Part shown: positions 8,810 through 18,308 of the stretch, one piece after another | How the letters are laid out: each line of letters opens with the position of its first letter | Position numbering within the stretch: the stretch's first letter is position 1 | NCBI RefSeq assembly: GCF_028745505.1 | Contig: NZ_JAQZZL010000002.1 | Span: 992,001 to 1,056,000 of the forward strand | Length of the DNA stretch: 64,000 nucleotides | DNA from: Lentisphaera marina | Lineage (GTDB): Bacteria; Verrucomicrobiota; Lentisphaeria; Lentisphaerales; Lentisphaeraceae | Direction of reading: 5' to 3' | Notes under the pieces: generated by a model | Databases searched by the model: none | Seen by the model: the letters and a program-made list of their open reading frames with translations, nothing else | Told to the model about the DNA's origin: nothing | Translations under genes and position numbers: made by a program

Positions 8810-10546
8810 CTACTGAATTGTTTTAACCGTACCCCAATTGCGAACTGAATTACCCAGAGCAACAGATTGAGCATTTTGTAGATCTTCGATAGTTATGGTT
8901 CTTTGTATAATATCTTCGTTTTCTATTAAAACTTGTCTCGAAATACTTGGGAGAATGCCAGATTTTAGGCGTGGAACAACTTTATGCCCATCTTTATCAA
9001 TGATCATAATGGCACTAATTGAGCCTTCGCAGACATGTCCTTGTTCATTGAGGATGATGACTTCATCTAAATTGTTCTGTTTGGCGTAGTCAAAAGCTTT
9101 GTTATAAATATCGCGTCGATCAGTTTTATGGTAAGTGTAGGGGTCTTTAGAATTGATGTGGCTTTCTGTGTAAATAGCAACCTTTAGGTCTTTCCAAAAG
9201 GGATTGGCTAAGTCTTGGTGATTGATTGTATATTGACCATCAAAATCAATCGAGATACGCACTTTAGCATAATCAAATTTTTCTTCTTCTAGGCGTTGTT
9301 TTAGTTTGGATAAACTTTCACGGCAGGCTTGTGCATCAAATGGACGTAGGAGCCATTGACAGCTTTGATCGATACGATTTAGATGCTTGTCTAAATGATT
9401 AAAGCCTTCTGTGCGAGACCAGAGGAAACTAGTGAAAACTTCAGAAGGAGGTGGGGGGAAGTTTAAAAATGAGCTTTTGAGTAAACACTCGTCCCATTCG
9501 GGCCCAGATCCAGAGTCTGCAACAATGCCACTACCGATACCAAGAAGTGTTTGTTCTTTGTGGCACTCAATTGTGCGGATACAAACATTGAAGTCAAAAT
9601 CACCATTGGGATTGAGGTGGAAAATAGAGCCTGTGTAAACTCCGCGAGGAGAACTTTCTAATTCTTCAATAATTTCCATGGCACGGATTTTTGGTGCGCC
9701 GGTAATTGAGCCTGGAGGATAGGTCGCATCTAAAATATTGTGGAGAGATAAGTCGGCCTTGAGTTCACCTTGTACAGTACCAGTCATTTGATGTAAAGAA
9801 GGATAACGAGTAACGGTAAATAAATCTTTACTGGTGACTTTGTTGCAAATTCTTGACAAGTCATTGCGCATAAGGTCAACAATCATAATGTTTTCTGCAC
9901 GGCCCTTGGGGCAAACACTTAAATCCTTTCGTCTTTGCTCATCTTGATCCCAACGTCCCGCACGTTTCGAAGTTCCTTTCATGGGCTTGGTGGTCAAAGT
10001 ATTGTCACGACGACTTAAAAAGAGTTCCGGCGAAAGTGAAATAACTTGGTATTCATCTGTTTCGATATAAGCGGCATAGGGTACGGGGTGATTCTTAATT
10101 AAGTGAAGAAAAAAATCTTCTGGCGAGTTATTTAATCCGAGCTCACAGCGAAAAGTATAGTTGACTTGGTAGATGTCGCCATTTTTGATGTAATCAAGAG
10201 CTCTTTCGATAGCATCACAGTATTCCTCTTTATCAATTAAAGGCGATACAGAAACTTTATTGAGTGTTTGTTTAGGGGAAGGGCTTTCTTCTAATTCTTG
10301 AATAGAATCAAAAACCAAAGCCATAGCTAAAGGGAGCTGTTTATTTTCGATAATTTTATGTTTTTCATCAAAAGCTAAAGAAGCTTCATATGATAAAAAG
10401 CCTAGGGTGTGAAAGCCATTCTGTACTGATTCTTCAGCTTTATTTATAAATGGCTCGATTTGATTAACATCTTTACAGCTATGTATTTCTCTGATTTTAT
10501 CAGAGTAAAAAAGTTTTCCTTTGTTTAAGAAATAAGCTTTAGTCAT
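8810..10546 (-). CDS. pabB: Aminodeoxychorismate synthase component I fused to aminodeoxychorismate lyase (PabB-PabC)
   Basis: A 578-residue bifunctional enzyme for p-aminobenzoate, a folate precursor. Residues 1 to about 340 are a chorismate-binding PabB domain with LSPELFLSRR, TKPMKGTSKR and PPGSITGAPKIRAMEIIEE; the lysine in KPMKGT is typical of PabB rather than anthranilate synthase. Residues about 350-578 are a class IV PLP enzyme like PabC, with the likely cofactor lysine in YHKTDRR near residue 473 and the EGSISAI segment. Such fusions are known in several phyla. The glutaminase partner PabA is not in this window. Its first 8 bases overlap the upstream lipoprotein gene, so the two are co-transcribed. 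Confidence 0.93.
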   Translation of the reverse strand: MTKAYFLNKGKLFYSDKIREIHSCKDVNQIEPFINKAEESVQNGFHTLGFLSYEASLAFDEKHKIIENKQLPLAMALVFDSIQELEESPSPKQTLNKVSVSPLIDKEEYCDAIERALDYIKNGDIYQVNYTFRCELGLNNSPEDFFLHLIKNHPVPYAAYIETDEYQVISLSPELFLSRRDNTLTTKPMKGTSKRAGRWDQDEQRRKDLSVCPKGRAENIMIVDLMRNDLSRICNKVTSKDLFTVTRYPSLHQMTGTVQGELKADLSLHNILDATYPPGSITGAPKIRAMEIIEELESSPRGVYTGSIFHLNPNGDFDFNVCIRTIECHKEQTLLGIGSGIVADSGSGPEWDECLLKSSFLNFPPPPSEVFTSFLWSRTEGFNHLDKHLNRIDQSCQWLLRPFDAQACRESLSKLKQRLEEEKFDYAKVRISIDFDGQYTINHQDLANPFWKDLKVAIYTESHINSKDPYTYHKTDRRDIYNKAFDYAKQNNLDEVIILNEQGHVCEGSISAIMIIDKDGHKVVPRLKSGILPSISRQVLIENEDIIQRTITIEDLQNAQSVALGNSVRNWGTVKTIQ

Positions 10547-11201
10547 TTTTTCTGATTATGATATCATCAATATACACAGGGATGCTGCGTACAGGGTAAG
10601 TCAAAACACTGACTTGTCCTTTTAAATCAAGGTTTTGAAAATCGCCACTAATCATCCAGCTTTTTGGATGCTTACCTTCTTCATAGGCAACACACTGGAG
10701 AGTAGAAGTCGTTCCAACAGTTTTTAAATCAAGACGAATTTTATACCATGTGTCAGGAAGCATTTTCATTTCAACTTCATCATAGATTACGCCATTATAG
10801 ATGAGACGAAGTTTGCCCATTTGATCACCAGTTGGGTAGAGATGGATTTTAAAACCGGCGATACCACCGCCACCAAGTCCTGCAGCAACAGTATTATTTG
10901 CAGTTGATTTGTAAAAGAAACTAGTTTCTAAACTATAATTACTGAGTTTCTCTGGGCCAAATAATAAAGCGTTTTCGCGATTGTTATTAAAACGACTTGT
11001 GAGAGCGTTTCTACCACCTAGTGCGTCTAATACATAATTTCCAGATAGTACAAAAAAACTATCTTTATAATCTTCGAGGTTTTTATGATCAAAGGTTTCA
11101 CTAAAAATAACATCATTTGAGTTTGATGCTACCGATGATTTATACATACTACCGCATGAGGCGAGTAGGAGGACAAGAAGCGATAAGAGGGCAGTTTTCA
11201 T
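10539..11201 (-). CDS. Lipoprotein with LamG/DUF1080-like jelly-roll fold
   Basis: A 220-residue predicted lipoprotein: the signal MKTALLSLLVLLLASCGS has a good lipobox ending at Cys16. The rest alternates beta strands with phrases typical of concanavalin-like domains (SLETSFFYKS, DTWYKIRLDLK, PVYIDDIIIRK), which are common in sugar-binding or glycosidase-associated proteins. I cannot name a family. AAGGA lies about 9 bases before ATG. It overlaps the following pabBC gene by 8 bases, an odd pairing of an envelope protein with a folate enzyme, suggesting only shared transcription. Confidence 0.75.
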   Translation of the reverse strand: MKTALLSLLVLLLASCGSMYKSSVASNSNDVIFSETFDHKNLEDYKDSFFVLSGNYVLDALGGRNALTSRFNNNRENALLFGPEKLSNYSLETSFFYKSTANNTVAAGLGGGGIAGFKIHLYPTGDQMGKLRLIYNGVIYDEVEMKMLPDTWYKIRLDLKTVGTTSTLQCVAYEEGKHPKSWMISGDFQNLDLKGQVSVLTYPVRSIPVYIDDIIIRKND

Positions 11202-11272
11202 GAAGGGAGTTCCTTTTTCTAATTGGCGCTGAATTTATCACCATTGAGAGGAACATAAAATCGTACTTAAGT

Positions 11273-12301
11273 TTAAAGTGATGAAAAAGTATCAATTCTC
11301 ATCGTAGCCGTTTTCGTGAACTTTTTATTAAAGCTTGGTCGGATATTTAAATTCTCTACAGTACTTAGGGTGGATTGTAGTGTTTTTATCACTTCAGACC
11401 AAGTTTGAGGGCGCTCATCAATATCGTAGGCCATGAGCTTGTGCACCGCTTTTCTAACACTTGACGGCAAACCTGGCTGGATCTGTCCAATTGGAATAGC
11501 GTCTTCTTCAAGTTTTTTGACTAAAACTTCCATTGCCTTGTAGTCGTCATAAGGTGGAGAGCCACAAAGACAATGGTAGAGTGTAGCACCTAAGGCATAA
11601 ATATCACACCTATGATCAAGTTCTTTACCTGCAGCTTGTTCAGGACTCATAAAGTGAGGCGAACCCAAGATCATGTCTTTTTGAGTTATGTCACTTGGCT
11701 CTTCTAAGCATTTAGCAATGCCTAAGTCGGTTAAATACGCCTGCTTTTCACTTTGATCGACCAGGATGTTGGAGGGTTTTATGTCGCGATGGATTAGCAA
11801 GTTTTGTGACCAAGCATATTGCATAGCTTCAGCAATTTGCAGTGCGTAAGTTAATGCTTCCGAAACTTCTAAGGGGCCACCAACTTGAATGAGATTCTTG
11901 CAGGTTTTACCATTGATTCGATCCATCGCTAAATAGTAGTCCTCATTAAATTTTCCTGCATAGAAAACGTGAATAAAATTGGGGTGGCGGTAACTAGAAA
12001 GGAGTTCTATTTCACGACGAAAACGTTGATGTTCTTCATGGTTAAGGCGATCGTGTCTAATGATTTTTATCGCACTAATGCGGTTCATGAGTTCGTGTTT
12101 TGATGAATAAACCTCAGCAGAACTTCCCGAGCCAATAAGAGCGTCGATTTTAAAGTCCCCAATGAAAGTTCCGCTAGCATAGTCTGGTGCGGGAGCGTGG
12201 AAATCACATTTGCATTTTGGGCAAGTGATTTCTGCACCGCGGAGGTGCTCATTTATTGAAAGCTTTAGGCCACATACGTGACAATAAAATTTGTAATCCA
12301 T
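11273..12301 (-). CDS. Soluble Ser/Thr protein kinase with N-terminal zinc ribbon
   Basis: 342 residues. An N-terminal treble-clef/zinc-ribbon has Cys7, Cys10, Cys27 and Cys30 (CHVC...CPKC). A Hanks-type kinase follows (about 48-310): glycine loop IGSGSSAEVY, the ATP-binding lysine in SAIKII (K79), catalytic loop LIHRDIKPSN, DLG in place of DFG (LTDLGIAKC), and the activation segment GSPHFMSPEQ. All catalytic residues are present, unlike in the two membrane kinases further along. No membrane segment or C-terminal sensor domain, so the zinc ribbon is the likely regulatory part. No clear ribosome binding site. It is transcribed after the xyl genes but behind their terminator; its targets are unknown. 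Confidence 0.92.
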   Translation of the reverse strand: MDYKFYCHVCGLKLSINEHLRGAEITCPKCKCDFHAPAPDYASGTFIGDFKIDALIGSGSSAEVYSSKHELMNRISAIKIIRHDRLNHEEHQRFRREIELLSSYRHPNFIHVFYAGKFNEDYYLAMDRINGKTCKNLIQVGGPLEVSEALTYALQIAEAMQYAWSQNLLIHRDIKPSNILVDQSEKQAYLTDLGIAKCLEEPSDITQKDMILGSPHFMSPEQAAGKELDHRCDIYALGATLYHCLCGSPPYDDYKAMEVLVKKLEEDAIPIGQIQPGLPSSVRKAVHKLMAYDIDERPQTWSEVIKTLQSTLSTVENLNIRPSFNKKFTKTATMRIDTFSSL

Positions 12302-12372
12302 TTGATATGGCCATTTGAAATTATCTATAATAATTATTTTGCATCAAAATTAATTGATTTTCAAGAGGCCAA

Positions 12373-12418
12373 AGGAAAATACAATGTCATCAATCATTGA
12401 AAAATGTTGATGACATTG
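12373..12418 (-). terminator. Terminator after xylB
   Basis: A perfect 12-bp inverted repeat (CAATGTCATCAA at 12382-12393, TTGATGACATTG at 12407-12418) starts 14 bases after the xylB stop. On the minus strand it is followed by a T-rich stretch, TATTTTCCTTT. Confidence 0.7.
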
Positions 12419-12432
12419 CTGAGTAAGATTAA

Positions 12433-13947
12433 TTAAATAGTTTGAAGTAAATGGGCATAAGCTTTCAACTTATCTTCGTAAATTGATGCATTACTCGAGT
12501 TTGGTAGTAGTTGACTTTTTGCGGCTGTAAAATTCTTATTCAAAGAATCCCACGACTCTTGTCCTGAAGCATTAGCGGCGCGCATGGCAGAACCAAGAGC
12601 TGCTGAATTACTGATTTCAATGCGTTCTACCTTTGCTTGGAATACATCGGCAATCATCTGAGCGATGGCCGTATTCTGTGAGGCCCCACCAGTTAAACGA
12701 ATAGTGTTTATGTTTTTTGCGTGTTTCGCAGCAAAAAAACGAAGGTTGAGTATTTGGCTTTCAATCAGACCAACTAAAGCTTTAGTTGGTAAAAAAGAAC
12801 TTAGGCTTTCTTCGTTTATTTGAGCAGCACATGAAGGGTACATTTCATCTACGATAAAGGGAAGATAATTACTTTCTTTAAAGGGAGTGTTTTCAGAAAT
12901 TAATTTCTCGCCTTCTTGCCAATTTAAACCAGTTGATTTAAGGGCTGCTTCGCGACTGAGAGAACCATTTCTGAAACAAATAAGGCTCATGAAGCCACCT
13001 GCAGGGTTGCCAAAAATATGGCCAATGCCCTTCGTGTCGATAGGTTCATTGCCTATAGCGCCGAAAAATGTATCCGAAGTTCCCATGCTAATGACAACAG
13101 TTCCGGGGTCAGTGGCACCACAACCGATTAAGCTGTTGGGGTTATCGCCTGAAGAGAGACAAATATCACAGTTAGGATTCAAAGAATATTTTTCTACAAA
13201 GTAGTTAGAGGCTTTAGCAGCAACAGTTGAAGCGGGCTCAATATTTGGGAGTTTTGCTTTTAAATTTGGTGCACATGCTTCTAATAGATTGTCATCCCAT
13301 TGACTTGTGGCTAAGTTCATTAAATTCATGCCAGCCCCATCAGAACTATCGATGGAAACATTTTTTCCTGCGAAAACGGATGCACAAAAAGAACTTATTA
13401 AGTGAATGTATTGAGTTTCAGTGTAAGCTTCGGGCGAATTCTTGTAGAACTTGCGTATTTGTGCAGCAGTGAAGCGTTCACAATATAAAGAACCTGACAG
13501 CTCAGTGACTGAGCCATTTAGATTCTTGTCCATTTCTAGGCATTCTTCAGTAGTTGAATTGTCCATCCAGATAGGGACGATAGGACGACTAAAAGCAGGC
13601 GTAAGAGCTTCGCTTAATTGATCAGATTGATTTAGCTCAGCCAAGATTTTGGGTAGTGAAGCATTTAGATAAACTGAGGCATGTTGATGACCAGAAATTG
13701 AGATAGATTCAATTCTTGGATTAAACTCTTGTAAATCATGCATCATTTTATCAATAGCTTTTAAATAGAGCTGTGGGTAAGAATAAAATTCTTGTTTAGG
13801 CCCCCTGATGAAACCGTTTTCGGTTTCAAACTCAGGGAAACTTTCAGCAAAATTAATAGCATGCTCATGAATGATCTCTCCAGCAGTACTATCAATGAGC
13901 ACTGCAGAAAGACTTTGTGTACTTAAATCGAGGCCGAGACTAATCAT
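12433..13947 (-). CDS. xylB: Xylulokinase (FGGY family)
   Basis: A 504-residue FGGY-family sugar kinase that phosphorylates D-xylulose to xylulose 5-phosphate. The N-terminal phosphate loop is GLDLSTQSLSAVLID, the middle has ISISGHQHASVY and PIWMDNST, and the C-terminal ATPase half has VVISMGTSDTFF and RLTGGASQNTAIAQ. Placement directly after xylA (3-base gap) identifies the substrate better than the sequence alone. The GHQHAS segment occupies the position where many xylulokinases have GQMHG, so this belongs to a divergent subgroup. Cytoplasmic. Probably controlled with xylA by the divergent LacI-type gene. Confidence 0.92.
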   Translation of the reverse strand: MISLGLDLSTQSLSAVLIDSTAGEIIHEHAINFAESFPEFETENGFIRGPKQEFYSYPQLYLKAIDKMMHDLQEFNPRIESISISGHQHASVYLNASLPKILAELNQSDQLSEALTPAFSRPIVPIWMDNSTTEECLEMDKNLNGSVTELSGSLYCERFTAAQIRKFYKNSPEAYTETQYIHLISSFCASVFAGKNVSIDSSDGAGMNLMNLATSQWDDNLLEACAPNLKAKLPNIEPASTVAAKASNYFVEKYSLNPNCDICLSSGDNPNSLIGCGATDPGTVVISMGTSDTFFGAIGNEPIDTKGIGHIFGNPAGGFMSLICFRNGSLSREAALKSTGLNWQEGEKLISENTPFKESNYLPFIVDEMYPSCAAQINEESLSSFLPTKALVGLIESQILNLRFFAAKHAKNINTIRLTGGASQNTAIAQMIADVFQAKVERIEISNSAALGSAMRAANASGQESWDSLNKNFTAAKSQLLPNSSNASIYEDKLKAYAHLLQTI

Positions 13948-13950
13948 CTG

Positions 13951-15267
13951 TTAACCGAGGTGGATATTATAGATATTTTCGTATAGTTCTTGCTGACCGG
14001 AGATTTGTTTAGGCTCACCTTTTTCAGCAGCTAAATTGCGAAGATCAGTTAAGCTTAATTTACCCGCTTCAAAATCAGCACCTTTACCTGAGTCAAATGA
14101 CGTGTAACGAGCTGTTTTCATTTTTGGGATATCACCTGCGTTCATTTCATCAGCAATAACTAATGCACGAGCAAAAGCATCCATAGCACCAATGTGACCG
14201 TAGAAAATATCTTCTAAGTCAGTTGAATTACGACGAGTTTTAGCATCAAAATTCAATCCACCAGGAGCTAGACCACCTTGTGCGAGAACAATTCTCATAA
14301 TATCAACAGCACCATCGAGGTTTGTTGGGAACTGGTCAGTGTCCCAGCCATTTTGGTGATCGCCACGGTTAGCATCAATAGAACCGAGCATGCCAGCATC
14401 AGAAGCTACTTGGATATCGTGAGCAGGGTCATGTCCAGCTAGTGTACCATGGTTTGGTTCGTGGTTAATTTTAAAGTGATCTTGTAAACCGTGTTCACGT
14501 AAGAAGCCGATAACGGTAGCTGAATCCACATCGTATTGATGCTTCGTTGGTTCCATTGGCTTAGGTTCAATGAGGAATTGTCCTGTGAAGCCTGTTTCTT
14601 TAGCGTAGTTCACACATTGACGGAGGAATTCAGCGAAGTGAGCTTTCTCACGCTTCATATTTGTGTTGAGAAGTGAGTCATAACCTTCACGACCACCCCA
14701 GAAAACGTAGTTTTCACCACCGAGAAACTTAGTTGCATCTATAGCTGCTTTTACTTGTGCAGCACCATGACAAACAACATCAAAGTTCGGGTTAGTTGCT
14801 CCGCCATTCATATAACGTGGATTAGAGAATAGGTTAGCTGTACCCCAAAGAAGTTTAACTCCTGTTTCATCCTGTTTGTCTTTGGCTTTTTTAACTAAAT
14901 CCCAAAGGTTAGCTTCGGATTCTTCTACAGTATTGCCTTCTGGCGCCATGTCGCGATCGTGGAAACAATAATAAGGAACACCTAACTTGGTGAAAAATTC
15001 AAAAGCAGCATCCATTTTTTGGTAAGCTTGTTCCATAGGGTTAGAAGCATCTAACCATGGTAGTTGTTGTGGACCAGGTCCGAAGGGATCTGCACCCGTA
15101 CCACAAAAAGTGTGCCAGTAACAGACGGCAAAGCGTAAATGTTCTTTCATAGTTTTGCCAGCAACAATTCTGTTTTCATCATAGTAACGGAATGCAAGAG
15201 GATTGTGGCTTTTAAGCCCTTCGAATTGGATTTTCTCAATGTTTGGGAAGTAAGTCTTCATGTTCAT
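13951..15267 (-). CDS. xylA: Xylose isomerase
   Basis: A 438-residue class II xylose isomerase converting D-xylose to D-xylulose. Catalytic and metal-site motifs are intact: [11 protein letters not shown] (His103, Asp106), [46 protein letters not shown] and [18 protein letters not shown]. Length matches the family. Two in-frame ATGs lie 6 bases apart after TAAGGA; the second has the more usual 10-base spacing, the first only 3-4, so the start may be two codons inside. First gene of a xylAB operon, divergent from the LacI-type regulator. Confidence 0.97.
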   Translation of the reverse strand: MNMKTYFPNIEKIQFEGLKSHNPLAFRYYDENRIVAGKTMKEHLRFAVCYWHTFCGTGADPFGPGPQQLPWLDASNPMEQAYQKMDAAFEFFTKLGVPYYCFHDRDMAPEGNTVEESEANLWDLVKKAKDKQDETGVKLLWGTANLFSNPRYMNGGATNPNFDVVCHGAAQVKAAIDATKFLGGENYVFWGGREGYDSLLNTNMKREKAHFAEFLRQCVNYAKETGFTGQFLIEPKPMEPTKHQYDVDSATVIGFLREHGLQDHFKINHEPNHGTLAGHDPAHDIQVASDAGMLGSIDANRGDHQNGWDTDQFPTNLDGAVDIMRIVLAQGGLAPGGLNFDAKTRRNSTDLEDIFYGHIGAMDAFARALVIADEMNAGDIPKMKTARYTSFDSGKGADFEAGKLSLTDLRNLAAEKGEPKQISGQQELYENIYNIHLG

Positions 15268-15344
15268 TTTTCCTTATTTTTGTATGGTTATATATCATCA
15301 TAATACCTGTTTGAAAGTAAATCAATAGCAAAATGGTAGAAATC

Positions 15345-15424
15345 ATGTTAAATTATATATGTTAACTATGTTATTAAAAGAGATTGTAAATGTATTTTCA
15401 CTTTATTAATTATGTTAATTAATA
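15345..15424. promoter_or_regulatory. Candidate operator region between xylA and the LacI-type gene
   Basis: The 175-base divergent gap holds a 21-base near-palindrome at 15404-15424 (9-base arms TATTAATTA and TAATTAATA around TGT). It also has ATGTTAA at 15345-15351, 15359-15365 and 15412-15418, with ATGTTAT at 15368-15374. The palindrome lies just upstream of the regulator's start, fitting autoregulation. LacI-family operators usually have a central CG, which is absent here, so the assignment is tentative. Confidence 0.4.
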
Positions 15425-15442
15425 AAGAATTGGAATAATTTT

Positions 15443-16474
15443 ATGAATCAAAGAGTGAGTTTACAGGACGTAGCAAAGGTGGCGGGAGTTTCTGCTATGA
15501 CAGTTTCGCGAGTGATTAATAATCATCCACGAGTCTTAGCGAAAACATCAGAAAAAGTTCAAAAAGTTATAAAAGAATTAGGTTATACAGCAGTTCCATC
15601 ACTACGTAAAAGAGGGCGTAGAAGTCGTGCTCACACGGGGATTCATACAGGACAAATTGCATTAGTATTGTTGGGAATGGAAGAAAGCTTTGCCAATAAT
15701 CCAGTAATCGGAAAAACTTTACATGGAATAAGAAGTCACCTCTCAGCTAATGATATTTCTACTGTTCTCGTACCAGTTCAAGATCAGAAGAAAATCCCGG
15801 ATATATTAGATAGACGAAGTATAGATGGAATGATTGTTACGGGTGAATTTCCAAAAGATTCATTTAAAGAATATTTTGCCGACATGCCTATCGTTTATGT
15901 TTATTGTTTGAGTAACGAAATTGAAATGTCTTATGATCAAATCATGCCAAACAACAAAAAAGTTGCAGGATTAGCTTCAGAAAACTTTTTAAAACAAGGT
16001 GTTAAACACTGTGCTTTTTTTGACCCATCTCCTAATCACCCTGAATTTAATATCCGAGGGCAAGAATTCATTAAATTCTTTGAGAAATCTGGGGGTAAGG
16101 TAGATATGTATTTGGATAAAGATCTTTCTGATGCGCCTGAATCTGCTGAGCAGGATGTGGATCGTTCTAAGTTTAAGAAAATGATAGATCGTTTTTTGTC
16201 TAATAAAGATAGGGCAAGAGCAATATTTTTACCATCAGATTCTGTTACGGCAATTTTTCATAGGGAACTAAGGCAGAAGGGAGAGGATCCCAGTGAGTAT
16301 CAAATAATTTCTTGCAACCAAGAAAGACCATATCTAGAGGGTTTATACCCGATGCCAGAGTCGATTGATATTCAGTCAAAACAAATAGGAATTAAAGCCG
16401 CTGAGAGACTTCTTCTACGCTTGAGTGACTCTGCGTTGCAGACTGAAAAGATCTTGGTAGATCCTAAATTATAA
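15443..16474 (+). CDS. LacI-family transcriptional regulator, probably of xylose genes
   Basis: A 343-residue LacI/GalR-type repressor. The helix-turn-helix and hinge helix are at 4-60 (VSLQDVAKVAGVSAMTVSRV, then VINNHPRV), followed by a basic stretch (RKRGRRSR, 56-63) and a periplasmic-binding-protein-like effector domain (about 70-343) with GQIALVLLG, DGMIVTGEF and IFLPSDSVTA. Divergent orientation next to xylAB suggests xylose or a derivative as effector. It ends 3 bases from the convergent polysaccharide polymerase gene, sharing a terminator-like hairpin. Confidence 0.93.
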   Translation: MNQRVSLQDVAKVAGVSAMTVSRVINNHPRVLAKTSEKVQKVIKELGYTAVPSLRKRGRRSRAHTGIHTGQIALVLLGMEESFANNPVIGKTLHGIRSHLSANDISTVLVPVQDQKKIPDILDRRSIDGMIVTGEFPKDSFKEYFADMPIVYVYCLSNEIEMSYDQIMPNNKKVAGLASENFLKQGVKHCAFFDPSPNHPEFNIRGQEFIKFFEKSGGKVDMYLDKDLSDAPESAEQDVDRSKFKKMIDRFLSNKDRARAIFLPSDSVTAIFHRELRQKGEDPSEYQIISCNQERPYLEGLYPMPESIDIQSKQIGIKAAERLLLRLSDSALQTEKILVDPKL

Positions 16475-16486
16475 ATTTAGATCTTT
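16459..16486. terminator. Possible shared bidirectional terminator
   Basis: Inverted repeat across two convergent stop codons: AGATCCTAAATT at 16459-16470 and AATTTAGATCT at 16474-16484, pairing with one bulged C. It lies within the last codons of both genes; the tails are only weakly T-rich. Confidence 0.4.
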
Positions 16487-18306
16487 CTGAAATTTTCTAT
16501 TTCAAAATCAATGGGTGCGTGTTCTAGGTGTTTGATTTTTTCATACTGCTCATAGTTTAATTGCAGAACACCCATAGCTTCTGATTGGTGCTGTTTTCGT
16601 TCTCCGTGATTTAATAATTTAAAGTAGAATAAGTAAGCTTCTTGAGCACTTTTATCTAAACCTAATTGATCTCTAAGCATGAATAACATATACCAACTAT
16701 CTTTATTGATGGGGGCATAGTGAGAGGCTTTTTGAAAACATTTCTCGGCAAAATCCATTCGTAAATAGTCCTCTGGATCACTTTGTAGTGTGCGTAAGCC
16801 TAGGAAATACCATTGATGCCAGACTGATGGCGCATAACTTATATTTTGACTAAGTTGATCAAGATTTAATTTAGAGCTGTTGTGGAATTTTTTCTTAACC
16901 GTCAGTTCAGAATTGAAGTTGCTCCATATAAGGCAAGTTGTACTTATTAGTATGAGGGGAGTAAAAAGAATAATGCTACTTAGAAGTAAGTGTTGTTTTG
17001 AGTGGTAATCTTTCTTGTAGCTTTTACCTTTAGTGAGCATTAATCCATAAAAGATAGCTATATGAAAGGCGTAGATTGGAATATGAAAGCCATAGTCATA
17101 GCTTGCATGACAAATAAAAACAACTAAAGCAACACTAGAAAAAGCCGCGAGGTTTGAACTAATTTTCTTTTTTCTAATATTGTCTATAACTTTATTAAAA
17201 TAAAAGCCATTCAGAATGAGTAGTAGAACAAAAAACAGTAGCCCGAACTCTTGTATTATATTAAAATAAGTGTTTTCGCTATGATGAAAAAAACTTGTAC
17301 TACTAATTGCGCCAGTATATGAAGGCGAGATATCACCATAAGCACCAGGCCCAACACCGAGAGGAAAGTTTTTTATCACACTTGGAACTGTAGCAAAAAG
17401 CTCTTTTCGAACATTATCATTTAAACCTCTTTCATTGAGTTCTCCTTCAAGCTGAAAGGGAGTGAGAGTCGAAAAGCTTAGGATAATGAATATAATAAAA
17501 AAAGTTTTTAATGGGTTAGAACTATTTTTTCTATAGTTAAATAAATATGAAAGAAATAAAGAGATCAAGCCCAAAAGGTATGCTCCCATGGAAGCGGAAA
17601 GCATGATTCCTAACATCAGGAAAAAACTCATGATAAGGGGAGTTATGAGTTTTCTATAATCTTGTTTTTGTAAGCGATCAAAAAACTGACAAACGGGAAA
17701 ACCTAATAAAGCTGCGCAATAAGCGCCAAAGTGATTTGGATTTACAAAAGAGCCAGAGCTCTTTCCTGTTTGAGTATCCCAGACCCACCAAATATTTCCA
17801 GCGGTATCACGAATATTTACTTGATAGATAAAAGCTAATACGTTACAGACTCCCATGATAGCTATTGCATAAGCTAAATATATTTTATGTTGATGTTTAA
17901 GGCATGCACATAAATAGACAAGAGGAAGGATATTTAAAATTAAGATTAGGATAGAAAGAGATTTGATTAGATTTAAAGTGTTAGTAAATGAAAAATTAGG
18001 TTGATTGAAAAAACCTAATTGGCTTCCTTCGAGCAATAAATTTTGCGCGGTATAATAGTAACTAGCGTTATTTTGGTTTTCATTAAATAAGGGGATAAAA
18101 AAAAAGCTTATAGACAGCAATAATAAAATAGTGGTTGCCACAATAGGGATATTACATAGGCGCTGTTTTTTATGATTTAGATAAGCTTGATAAACGGCGC
18201 CAGAATTTAGTATTATTGATGTTAAAAATAAACTCTCGATCATTAGACCCCCTCCGCTAAGGTGGATAATAAGACAAGAAAGAATTATAATAGATAGAAT
18301 AATCAT
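16477..18306 (-). CDS. O-antigen ligase/polymerase-like membrane protein (Wzy_C family)
   Basis: A 609-residue integral membrane protein with about a dozen hydrophobic helices. The central region has the O-antigen ligase/polymerase signature, FVNPNHFGAY and, in the large periplasmic loop, VGPGAYGD...HHSENTYFNIIQEFG. The last 120 residues are a soluble helical, TPR-like tail. Such proteins polymerise or transfer undecaprenyl-linked glycan outside the inner membrane. Start uncertain: the ATG at 18306 follows uppP by 2 bases and opens a hydrophobic helix, while an in-frame ATG at 18243 has a strong GGAGG 7 bases ahead. Last gene of a co-polymerase-uppP-polymerase operon. Confidence 0.87.
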   Translation of the reverse strand: MIILSIIILSCLIIHLSGGGLMIESLFLTSIILNSGAVYQAYLNHKKQRLCNIPIVATTILLLLSISFFFIPLFNENQNNASYYYTAQNLLLEGSQLGFFNQPNFSFTNTLNLIKSLSILILILNILPLVYLCACLKHQHKIYLAYAIAIMGVCNVLAFIYQVNIRDTAGNIWWVWDTQTGKSSGSFVNPNHFGAYCAALLGFPVCQFFDRLQKQDYRKLITPLIMSFFLMLGIMLSASMGAYLLGLISLFLSYLFNYRKNSSNPLKTFFIIFIILSFSTLTPFQLEGELNERGLNDNVRKELFATVPSVIKNFPLGVGPGAYGDISPSYTGAISSTSFFHHSENTYFNIIQEFGLLFFVLLLILNGFYFNKVIDNIRKKKISSNLAAFSSVALVVFICHASYDYGFHIPIYAFHIAIFYGLMLTKGKSYKKDYHSKQHLLLSSIILFTPLILISTTCLIWSNFNSELTVKKKFHNSSKLNLDQLSQNISYAPSVWHQWYFLGLRTLQSDPEDYLRMDFAEKCFQKASHYAPINKDSWYMLFMLRDQLGLDKSAQEAYLFYFKLLNHGERKQHQSEAMGVLQLNYEQYEKIKHLEHAPIDFEIENFRKI

Positions 18307-18308
18307 AT

